Of a stretch of 64,000 nt of DNA, positions 49,301-59,346 are shown piece after piece. The first letter of the stretch is position 1. Each line of letters begins with the position of its first letter. This stretch comes from Macrotrachela quadricornifera (taxonomy: Eukaryota > Rotifera > Eurotatoria > Philodinida > Philodinidae): NCBI GenBank assembly GCA_022393335.1, contig JAJEKB010020884.1, positions 1-64,000 of the forward strand, written 5' to 3'. Under the pieces are notes generated by a model. That model ran no database searches and was not told the DNA's origin. It saw only the letters and a list, made by a program, of their open reading frames with translations. A program made the translations under genes and the position numbers.

Positions 49301-52300
49301 TATTCCCATTTTCAAATGTCAAGATTTTATAATGACTGCAAGCCGAGGAAGAAAAGATTTATATTCAGAGCTGTACATTTTTACCTTTGTACATTAATGG
49401 TAATTTATCAAAATTTTTTGTTGTGTCATGATAGTACCAAATTCCTTCAGCATTACGTTCTTCTGGTTGTACAACAACACCACCATTATTAGCTCGTAAA
49501 CGTTGTTGATCAGTTACGATTGATACTTTAGCTAAACATTTTCTGATAGCATCATCAGCTAATAATTCTTTAGAATTAACTGTATATGGTTCAAGACTAT
49601 ATACTAAAAGAAAATTATTATAAAACAAAAAATTTTGAAACAATTTTTTATTTTACATATATTTGAAAGTACACTAAGTAAAACCATTTCATCTTGAAAA
49701 CCAAACCATATTGAAGCCAAATGCATAAACTGTGGATAAACTTGAGCTGTAGGCACTCTAAATTAAGAAAAAAAGATATTTATGTTGATTCTGTTGTATT
49801 GAAACAACAAAAACTACAAGTTCATCTTGATATACAAAGTTCATGGTATCTGTAAAATTAGTCACTATCGAATATATTAGCTGCTACAACAATCTTATTT
49901 ATTTCATGAACGACAACACATTGAAAGATTTATAAGATTAAGTTGAAACTACTTTTTATTATAGAGATTTATTGATAAATATAAATTGATTCGGAAAGAA
50001 ACTTTTTGCAGTATTTTTTTTCAGATATTTTACAAAGAATAGATTTGTGTTTTTCAATTAAAGTTAATCATTTTCAATATTATTTTTAAACTAGATTATA
50101 TGGAATAAAACTTCTAAAAATATACTATAATATTATTTTAAAAAAAGTATTAATCATTTAAATTATTCACATAAACTTCCTTTGTGGACTTATGAGTTAA
50201 CATGTATATCTAATTTATAATTCTAATATAACGCTAATGAAGGCTAACTGCCTCGAATTCTTTTAGAAAACTCTTATCCTGGATTCAATCTAGCTATATA
50301 ATCTATAAACAGCAAATAAGAACTGGAATAATATTTATATTTGTCAGTATACAGAAAAAAAACAAGATACTATCTTACAATTTGACGGATTACAGTAAAA
50401 TCTACAAGTAGTTTTATAATAAAGTATTACGTGATTCAATCAAATGTACTGGTGTTTTGCTTAGACAAAGATGTGCATTACTTCCACGAATCGTCTCCGT
50501 CTAATAGCAAATTTGACTTATATTTTAGTAGCCGTACTGCCAGAAACATTTTGAAAATCGTAATAGCGCGCGTTCACCTCATTCCCAAGTTGAACATTGA
50601 TATCTTCGGGAATATCTCTGTATTTTTTATATTCCATTAAAAGTAAAAAAACAAAGTAATTAGTCTAGAAAGAAAATCAAATTTTATTAAATATTTTCTA
50701 ATTGTCGGAACATCTTAAGTTAAAATAAAATGTTCATCTTCACTTTTTACAAGAAATTGAATATGTTTCCATTAGTAAAATTTTTTACATAACTCTCTTG
50801 TAGAAAAATAACCTGCTGTAAGAATATTTACCTAAACAAGTTGATTTATCATATAAGTAAACCAATTTGTTCACATAACCTATGTTAATTGGTACTTTGC
50901 TATTACTTTTTTCGTCAAGAAAGAAGTTTTTCCAGGTATAGTAAGACAGCTGCTCCAGGCCTCTTTTCTGAAGAGGAACGGAACAGTCGCGTCACTACTT
51001 AAAACTACTTTAAAATGATGGACATCTCCATCTCGTTTTCTTAGTTACGATACGCATCTCTATGAACAATAGTAGAAATACTCAACTGTTTTTAATATAA
51101 AAATTTGTTATGAATAATTCTATTTTATATTAATCTAATTAATAAATTTTTATTACTAACGCTGTTTTATTTTGTATTGTTGTTTTAAGTTGATCTAAAC
51201 GAGCTTTAAATTGTGATAATAATTCTTCAACTTCACGTGCACTTTGTTGAACATCACGTGAAAGTATATTAAGATAAAGTTCAAGTTGTCGAGAATTAAT
51301 CATTGATTCTTGAACTTTATTTTTAGTAGCATCTTTACTTAATTGTTTTTGTGCTAATGTTGTCATTGTATCTAATACAGCAATAAATTTTTCACTGGAA
51401 TCAATAGTATCATCTGTTTGTTGTTGAATTTCTTTTAATGTTGCTGGTATAGCTTCATTCAATATAGCTATTAAAAATCAAATTAAATTATTTTAATAAA
51501 AATTGATATTTATTTACCTGGTAAATTATCAATTCCTTCACCACCTTTTCCACATTCTTTATTAAATAAACGAATACCAGTAACAATTTGTGTTAATTCA
51601 ACTAATTGTCGATCTTTATCTCGTTTTGATAAACTTAGAAAATTACCTAATTCTGTTTGTGGAAAAACGCTTTGTAAAGCAGCTGTTGCTTCACGTACAA
51701 CAGATATATCTAAAATGAATATATTCTTTGTTTTTTTTTTTTCTATGATCAAAATGAAAATTTAACCTGTTGGTGAACCAAGTCCAGATCGAAGTAATAC
51801 ACTTGAAACAATTTTTCGATAAAGAGCTTCAAGTTCATCTTTTGTTGATGCTCGATTATCGGTTATTTCACGTAAAATTGGTTGAAGACGAGTTTCTAAA
51901 TTTAAAATAAAATAAAATTCTTTATATTTTTATTTCATTACCAAGTACACGTCGATGTTCAGTTAAAAATTCATCACGTGTTGTATAATTCATATCAAAA
52001 TAGACTTGCATTTTAATTGTATCAAGCGATGAAGATTTACTATCAAGTAAACGTTTAACACACAAATCAATAAGACGTTGAACATCATCCGAAGCAAGAA
52101 CACGATCAACTTGAAAATCATTTTGTGGTTCAAGTACAACGGCTTTAACAATAAATGCTACTAATGTTTCAGATACACCTAAATTTTTAAAACTATTAAT
52201 TATGAATAAGAAAATAATTGCAATTAATAACAAACCTTCACCACGAGATGCACATTCTTGAACAATTTCTCGAATAATATTTTTAATAACGCCTTCAGCT

Positions 52301-52329
52301 TGTATACGATTAGCAGTACCAGTACTCAT
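46378..52329 (-). CDS. CFAP206: CFAP206, cilia- and flagella-associated protein
   Basis: Eight exons on the minus strand: 52329-52236, 52178-51942, 51895-51767, 51709-51518, 51467-51161, 49757-49657, 49603-49385, 47000-46378 (1,902 nt, 633 aa; human about 622). CFAP206 is an axonemal protein needed for radial spoke/central apparatus organisation in motile cilia. Conserved blocks run the whole length: VIKNIIREIVQECASRGEG, LDTIKMQVYFDMNYT, VREATAALQSVFPQTELG, IVTGIRLFNKECGKGGEGID, AVPTAQVYPQF, YKGFCAYHL, YEWNEWELRRKALKLANLRR and KSVQTNISNFRRENSTQVY. Codon phases agree across all seven introns. Intron 1 (57 bp) has no stop, so unspliced reading continues through it. Introns 5 (1,403 bp) and 7 (2,384 bp) are unusually long. 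Intron 7 contains two transposons, with a transposase remnant on the opposite strand. Confidence 0.96.
47371..48023. mobile_element. Inverted-repeat element inside CFAP206 intron 7
   Basis: A perfect 24-bp inverted repeat bounds this 653-bp segment: 47371-47394 and 48000-48023, each beginning TTTGAAAATTTGTGTGTAC when read inward. Weaker similarity continues inside the arms (AATGGCATC versus AATGCTATC). There is no coding capacity of note. The right end coincides exactly with the MULE target site at 48015-48023, so the MULE landed on its terminus. The element's own target duplication was not found. Confidence 0.6.
48015..48023. repeat. 9-bp target-site duplication, left copy
   Basis: ATTTTCAAA directly precedes the left end of the MULE. 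The identical 9-mer follows its right end at 49308-49316. A 9-bp duplication is the usual size for Mutator-like elements. Confidence 0.88.
48037..48240 (+). repeat. Left subterminal array of GTCAGT motifs
   Basis: About eight copies of (G/A)TCAGT, many as GGTCAGTA, spaced roughly 15-40 bp, often preceded by GAATG or GAAATG. Similar arrays occur in inverted orientation at the other end. They are candidate transposase-binding sites. Confidence 0.75.
48634..48762 (+). CDS. MULE-internal short ORF, acidic then basic
   Basis: A 42-codon ORF (MEVAQYESDASDGEIIQEQR and then a Lys/Arg-rich end). It starts about 95 bp after a TATA-like box and runs into the SWIM frame one phase out. It is probably the original N-terminus of the transposase, left after internal deletion. 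It may not be translated. Confidence 0.4.
   Translation: MEVAQYESDASDGEIIQEQRAVKENKYRREKKKTYNRFLKLT
48723..49034 (+). pseudogene. MULE transposase C-terminal remnant: SWIM zinc finger and AT-hook
   Basis: An open frame of about 103 codons after a TGA at 48720-48722, with no ATG near its start. Key residues: TSKCNCPAFMKNFMCKHVVG, the CxC-x(n)-CxH pattern of a SWIM finger, then KRKRGRPSKAKPALL, which resembles an AT-hook (RGRP core). The upstream part reads NRYKKQKFTTFNQFKKSF and DIWRLEME. SWIM fingers occur near the C-terminus of MULE transposases. The DDE catalytic domain is missing, so it cannot transpose alone. If translated, the product would be a small DNA-binding protein. Confidence 0.75.
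49063..49296 (-). repeat. Right subterminal array of GTCAGT motifs
   Basis: About ten copies of ACTGAC/ACTGAT (the reverse complement of GTCAGT), the outermost reading GTTATTTTACTGACC. Together with the left array they form the long, imperfect terminal repeats of the MULE. Confidence 0.75.
49308..49316. repeat. 9-bp target-site duplication, right copy
   Basis: ATTTTCAAA immediately after the right end of the MULE, identical to 48015-48023. Confidence 0.88.
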
Positions 52330-53287
52330 GATCGGTTTTTTTGTCTAAAGTGCAATAAGAGATACCTTTTTTTTGTTCATCAAAATTGTAAAAAAGAACA
52401 CAATGTGTTTCATTATCTTTGTAGAGATGTGAATTATTTTTGAAAAAATTCTGTTTTAATACATTTCCCAAAACTTAAAAATTGAAAGCAAGTTTTTTTA
52501 AGTAGACCTACTTTTAATCAGATTTCAAATGAATTAATTACAATACTAATAAAGCAAAAAAAAATATTCTCTATTTATTAATGATATGTTTATATCTGTA
52601 TTGTTAAATACCATTTGCTAGTTTTCATTTATTATTGTTTCTTAGCAACTTTTTGAAAATTTTATAATTATTAGTTTTATTTTTTTCACATATTTAAATT
52701 TGAAATTTTATAGATTAAAAATCAAAATAAATATAAATTCAATCTCAATTAACATAATTTAGTTATATGTCTATAATATATTATTAGAGGTCGCTCATAA
52801 TCAGTGAAACAAGATCGTATATATTCTTGTAATTCAAGTAGAAATATTAACTAACTATTCTTGGCAATGATTGAATGGTTTGTACTAATATTAACAATAT
52901 GAAACAATCTGCATACCAGTCTCTCCTTTTATTTGTCTTTTTTTTTTTGTTATTTGACGTTGTCGTTATTATTGCTTTTTCTGAGACGAGAAGATGAGAT
53001 GCACGAACAAGGCAATAGTTAGTTATTGTCTTCTTTCCGTAGTGTATCATTGTAGACATGAGTTGGCAAAGAAAAAACGCAATTATGTTTATCCGAATAC
53101 AAGTCGTCTACTATCGCACAACAAAATTCTTTTGTCAAATGATGTTCGAGCGAGAACGACGACAGACACCCGTCATTTAGTTAGAGAAAAAGAAAGAGAG
53201 ACGAGCATCGACCAAAATAACATAAATTTGTATATCTATATGTATGTGTATTCTAGTAACATAAATCGAAATAAGATTAAGCCATAG

Positions 53288-53312
53288 CACACACACACAC
53301 ACACACACACAC
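53288..53312. repeat. CA microsatellite
   Basis: About 12 CA units in the upstream region between CFAP206 and the GPCR. Confidence 0.9.
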
Positions 53313-56300
53313 TGTCTTGTTGATAGAATCAAGGCGATAAGGATAGAATCGGAAAAAAAATGAACGAACCAACGAACGACTATCTGTCACTTTGTGCATG
53401 ATCAAGTAGTTTTGCTTTCTATGAATGAAACGAGATCGGATCTTTCTTTTGAATAAGATCAAACCAATTCGATGTTCACGTATTGTTAATGGATATAGTG
53501 ACAAGAAATAGATTGCTCAAAATTTAAGCTTTTGTACTTTAACTAATAACTCAGAAGATAAATGATTCCCTTGAGGTAGTAGATCGGGCGTAGAGACAGG
53601 CATGACGAATCGATTTCTGGGACATACTCTTTTCTCTACATTGCCTACGCACGCACACGTATACGCCACTAATGATGCTGATTGTTTCTTCGTATATATT
53701 TATTTTCATTATTGCTACGTTCAACTATGGATTCAATTGTTATAAGCGGTATGTTTCTTGAATGAAGAGAAACACACATACATATATTACTTTCTTTCGT
53801 CTGCTCTTTCCGGGACCGTTCGTTTTTGCTCTTCTGTCGTTGCTGATCTTGTATGCTATTAGTGTTGTTCAAAACGGAGAAGAAGCAAAAAAATAATTAA
53901 TATCGACAAATACTTTCTTTTTCCTTTTTTTCCCTTGTCACCGGGTCCCAACGTACGCGTGTATATATATATATTTCCTTTTCTAGCTTTCTTTCTCTGT
54001 TATTCTCTTTCTTTTTTTTTTTCCTTCTTCTGTTACGAATGCTGCGACTGTAGCTAGTGATGTATGTGCGCGTACGCGCATGCTTTTAAAAAGAAAGACG
54101 ACCCCCACTTTTTCGCCTCCACGACGACCATTTCCGATACAGCGCCACCGACCGAGTTCTTCGGCTAAGAGCCTGACAAATGCGCGAGTATGCAAAGAAA
54201 GAGAAGCAAGGAAAAAAAATAGATATTCGCTCTTACTATTGCTGCATATGTTTCCTTTATCAAGCGCGCGCACGCTCGCAATAGAAAAAGAAGTACGATG
54301 AAAGTTGTCAACGCGCATAAGAGAAAGAGAGAGAGAAAAAGAGCAAAAAGGAATCTGTGTATATTTATGTTGTTGTTTGCATGTTGACCGGACGAGCTTG
54401 TTGTTGAGCTTGATGTCGTCAATTGGTATAAACTGTCGTAAGTTTTTATTTTTTTATAGTTGATCGTACAACTACTATCTGTCTCGTATTGCTAATAATG
54501 ATAATCAGAATGATGAGAAAAGAAAAAAAAAATGATAATGTAGTCTTAGTAATGAACAATGATGTATTGCGTGTCACATGCGAATAAGAGAATGACAATG
54601 ATGGCATCAGGTGGTTGCCAAAAATAATGATGATTCTTCTAGTTTTTCTTTCTATTCGAAGTGACAATCGAAGATTTCGTGATACTTTTTGTGTCACGTC
54701 TCTAGTGTCGACATCGATTTTGCCTTTGAGATAAACCATGGAAATGTAAACTACTCGTGTTATGGATCGTTTTTCTATATATCAGAAATCAGCCGGCTAT
54801 TGCCACACATACACACATACACATTCATTCAGTTAGTCGAATAGCGACGAAAGTCGGTGGAGTTGAACAAATTAGGGCGTCATCGTTGTCTTCACTCGTT
54901 CAGCGTTGTCATGGAAGGAAAAGAACGACAGAACTTTTGCATACAGAGAAAGAGAGAAGGAGAAAATGAGTTTTCAATAATATCTTGCTGTTGTTAGATG
55001 CGCACTAGCATAGAAAGAGACTAGGAGAGCAAGAGCCGGAAGCTTGATGTTAGACAGACATCTTGGAAAAGAGAAGAAAAGCTCTCATCTCTCTTTTAGA
55101 AAATCAGCATCAACGTTTGCTCGTGCGTAGCATCTCATGTAGTGCAATGCGCTGCAGGCTTCACTTATTCATATATTCGTTCAGTCATTTGGAATCGTCG
55201 TAAGTTACATAGTATATTATATACATATTAATGTTGATATACTAAGAAAGATTATATTTTACAAATTTAGTTTATTTTGTATAGTTGAAAATGTAATAAG
55301 TTTGAGAAAAAAATAAAAATATAGCCTTGAAAATAAGATAAACTACTTTAATAAATTGAGAGACCTTAGCCTATTACTTCAGATGATACGATAATTTCTC
55401 GCGTCATATTTCTTACGTAAGAAATGGATAGTAATTATATCTATTTTTAGTTACTATATAAGTTACAATTATTTTATCTAAAGATATATTTAGACATTGT
55501 TTAAAGAATTTCTTAATGTCCTCTAAGATATAAATTGTTTACAGAAAAAATAATCAGCTGTATAAAGATCAAGATTGTCGGATGTCAATATTTCTTTCTC
55601 TTTTTTTTTCTTCTGTTTGACAATAATAATAAATAATGTTTGCTCTTCTCAAACATATATTCTCTTCTAACGATAGTTTTTCTTCTTCTATACCAGGTAT
55701 TTGAGTAAACAAATAGAAGATTGTATTTTAATAATGATGATCATTCTGCTTTATCAACTATTCATAGTAATTGCTAGATTGTATTTTTGTTGTTTTTTGA
55801 AGCAGATGAACATATATCTATTTATACTTTGAGTAATCTAACGATTGATGTTGATTGTATTTGTAAAATAGAATGAAAAAGAATACTAGAAGGTTCAGAA
55901 CGTTTGTTGTTTGTTCGCTTACATACGTGTCCCTAGTGAGTTCTTTCCTGTCATTAAAAGCGCGAAATAAAGAATAAAAAACGAGATCGATAGATTGGTT
56001 GCTGTTATTCGTATATTTACGACTGTTGAAAAGAAACAGAAATAATATATCAATACAACAACTAGTGATGATCTTTTGCTAACGCTATACCATGTCGCAT
56101 TTAGAGATAGATACATTTGATGTGTGTATCTATGTGCGCACATTCATGTTACATGAAGGACGTCATTCAACTAGCGGATGAAAGACGCAGAACTGTTACC
56201 GTTACTATTATAAGAAAAAAAAAACGAAGGAATTATAGACACAGTGGTCGCACATTGCCAAGTGCATGTGTAAAGCATCTTGCCTGCCCGTCAAATCAAT

Positions 56301-56844
56301 CTTATCTTCTTCTTCCTGCTTTGCTTGTTCTTATGTAGCAGTCGCTGCTGTTTGCCTGCCCTACAAGCATTCATCATCATTCTATAGATGGTAGTTTGGT
56401 TGACGCGAGCGCTTGTGCTTTCCTCTCTTCGGGTCGTTCTCGCTTGCCCGAACTTGGCCATGCATTCAAATTGGCCGCTACTACATATACACGCTAATGG
56501 AGATGCAAGAGAGATTGAAGGAAGAAGGAAAGCAGAAAAGAAGAACAAGTAGAAGAAAAAGAGAAGAGAGTTCTTCCTAATTGTTGTAACAACCAGTCGA
56601 CCCACTACTATACACGAAAGACGAGAACGACAAGTTTTCTTCATTTTTTTTCTTTTTTTTTTTCTATTACTTCTTTCTCATCATATCGAATAATAGCTGT
56701 TGAATGGGTATTGAAACACGTGAATCGTATCTAAATGCAAAGTGAATATGACAAGATAGACAGGCAATATTCGAGATAGTCTTTTGTTTTTAAGTCTCTC
56801 ATATGAAATTACTTAACATCGTTGTTATCTGTCATATCTCGCTC

Positions 56845-56856
56845 GTCAACATTTAT

Positions 56857-56889
<33 letters not shown>

Positions 56890-56893
56890 TGAC
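56845..56893. repeat. TA-rich perfect-ended palindrome
   Basis: A TA run bounded by GTCAACATTTATATA on the left and TATATATTGAC on the right, able to form a long hairpin. Probably a microsatellite rather than a transposon. Confidence 0.6.
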
Positions 56894-59346
56894 GATTCTC
56901 TTCTAGTAATAACAATAAACAACAAAAGATCACAGAGGGATACAACTATTATTTTGCTGTAATAATGTACACAGCAGGAAAGACATTGTAATATAAGAAG
57001 AAACTTTTTTTTACCCTTGAAAAGCGTATTTTCTTTTTATTCTTATTCATAAAAGCAAAGTTTGTCAAAATATATTGATGTTATGAGAACAGTAAAGGAG
57101 ATTGTTAAATTGATGAAATCTATTATATTGTTTTTTCAGCTACTATTATTATTATTTTTATTATTATTATTATTTTATTTTTAGATAAAGCCTTCATTTA
57201 CTGCTAACTATATTATTATATATCAATTATCTTGTTACTTTGTTGTCATCGTCGTCGTCGTCATCGTCGTCCTCCTGTGTTCATCTTTATTATTGTCGAC
57301 GATGCACGATGAAAAGTTATGGTAAATATTTTAAATAAAATGACTTCGTTAAACTTTAGAGAAATTTTCTAACGCTTAAGGCAATATATTACGTTTATTC
57401 GTCGACATAATAGATCTATATATAGACAGATAAAAACTAATACTAACATTGATTTTCTCATAACATGAAAATGTGCGTGTTTTCTAGTTCAATTTAAGAT
57501 ATATTTTATCGATGTTAAATGAGATAACGAGTAGATATATTATATTCAATCGGTTTAAATAAAAGATCTATAATACATGAATATATTAGAAATATATATA
57601 TATATATATTGGTTAAGTACTTATACTTTGGACAAGGAGTTTTTTTTATTAAAATGCTTCCAGGCATAACGATTCATTTTTTTCAATAAAAAGTTTTTTG
57701 ATTAAAAAATCGAATAAGAAATAAAACATGACTCTTATTTGTCGATACAATACAAAAAAAAAACTAATAAAGTATATTTACTTTTTCTTGTTTTATTATT
57801 ATATGCATATATATATATATATACAGATGAATACAAAACTAAAACATATATCTATTTAAAAGTTTCTATACTAATTATATAGAATGGTAAAAAAAAAAAG
57901 AAACGATAATTAATAACATAAGTATTGAATACATACAGGTGTTTCGTTTTCAATGAAAATTAAGACATATAAAGAAAAAAAAGAATACAGATTGTTTGAC
58001 TCTGTAATTGATGATGCTATTTCAAAACTTATGAAAAGTAATATTTAGTGCGATATTAATAATTTATACTAACATTTCATATATCCGACATATCAAAGTG
58101 GAATAAAAACTACTTTGACTAACACCTACACTTAAATATGTTATGTTCACTAACACCCACAGATATTCATAACTGCCTTTTTTTTTTAACATGACTAAGT
58201 ATCATTTATTATTAATTTTTTCTCCATAAATTTTTTTTCCTCGAAACTTGTAATAACAATCTAAATAGCACCAAGAAATATCTACTAATACCCTTAAGGA
58301 TTATATTTGCACATAAAAAGAAAACCAGATTATATTTACTAGCATCTACACAACAGCATGCAACATACTCATTGGAATATAATTGTAACAATTTCTTGTA
58401 TGTATTTTTATATCGTCAATACTTTAGCATAAGAGACTATTTAAAAAATAAGAATAATATATAAAATTGTTAAGAAAAGTTTGAAAAAGTTTTTTTTTTA
58501 AAAGAATTTTATGATATTCATTATATATTTACCAATGATCATATAAAACTACTTGATATAAAATTGCCCAATACTTTTTTTATGAATTTCGATTAAAAAA
58601 TATGATTAAAAATCGTTCGTTCTCGCATTTTTTTTGTATTAAAGGTATGATTCTGATAATTTCATATAAAAAAGTATATTAAACTCACTAAATTTTCTAA
58701 TTGAAAATACACAAGTTCTCATATTGTAAAATATTTTCAATGTAAAACAATGACTTAGATAATTTCAAGTTTATATCACGAAATTAATTAAATGTATTTA
58801 TATAATTATATAGGTAAATATATAATGAAATTCTTTATATAACTTTTCTAAAATTCATTGATAGTTTTTCACAGATTTAAAATAATATCTTACTTAAAAT
58901 GATATATGAATACATTCAAGACATTGTTCCAATTAGATTTTATTGAATAAATTGCATACTATTGTAAATATTAATAAATATAGATTTGTTGTATTGATAC
59001 AATCTTTAAAATTGTTCGTAGATATTTCTCCATACATTTAAGTCGTTATTACCAGTTTCCAGGGAAAAAAAAAGATTTATAAAAGAAGAATCATTCATAT
59101 ATGTTACTTATCTTTCTGGGAAGGCAGGCTGTGAGGATATGTGGGCGTTAATAATAATAGTCTTATTCTACTGTAATATATATATAAGTTGTTAATATAA
59201 ATAACTAATAATCTCTTGAGTATAAAAAAGTGTATTTATCATATATTTCTTTATTTATTAATAAAGAAAAGAAAAACTATTGATGAATAAATTATCATTT
59301 TAATCTAAAGAAAAAAAAAAAAGAAATTTCTTTTTTTAATTTTTAG

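Larger units (their letters stand above)
48024..49307 (+). mobile_element. Mutator-like (MULE) transposon derivative, non-autonomous
   Basis: A 1,284-bp element with ends GGGTGTCATTTAAGTGATCA (left) and, in reverse complement, GGGAATATATTAAACGGTCA (right). Both then continue GTAAAATAACTGA. It is bounded by a perfect 9-bp duplication (ATTTTCAAA). The terminal 200-240 bp on each side are arrays of GTCAGT-type motifs in inverted orientation. The interior has a TATA-like CCTATAAATAC (about 48533), a short N-terminal ORF (48634-48762) and an out-of-phase frame (48723-49034) encoding a SWIM zinc finger with an AT-hook-like tail. SWIM fingers are typical of MULE transposases, but the catalytic DDE core is absent. 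The simplest reading is an internally deleted derivative moved in trans. Confidence 0.87.
52330..59346. other. 7-kb divergent intergenic region with simple repeats
   Basis: Lies between the CFAP206 start (-) and the first detectable GPCR exon (+). The part from about 53.0 to 55.2 kb is less AT-rich and more complex than the rest and includes a CA run. It may hold promoters and 5' UTR exons. A splice donor-like GTC|GTAAGT with its GT at 55200-55201 could end a 5' exon of the GPCR; no in-frame connection was established. From 55.2 to 59.3 kb it is AT-rich with TA, TTA and GTC repeats (near 56860, 57150 and 57245). Short ORFs at 54.0-56.6 kb overlap on both strands and look random. Confidence 0.45.

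Noticed and set aside
50430..51060. Less AT-rich patches within CFAP206 intron 5, including a 69-codon ORF
   Set aside because: No exon phase, no homology and no inverted ends could be established; may be old transposon DNA but unsupported.
53000..56650. Cluster of overlapping short ORFs on both strands
   Set aside because: They arise from a less AT-rich, low-complexity region with CA, GA and TA runs. Translations are rich in simple Ser/Arg/Leu runs, no domain is visible, and both strands are equally open.
59133..59180. Possible first GPCR exon (ATGTGGGCGTTA...) with donor GTAATA
   Set aside because: Splicing to the acceptor at 59346 would create a TAG stop at the junction, so it cannot supply the start codon.
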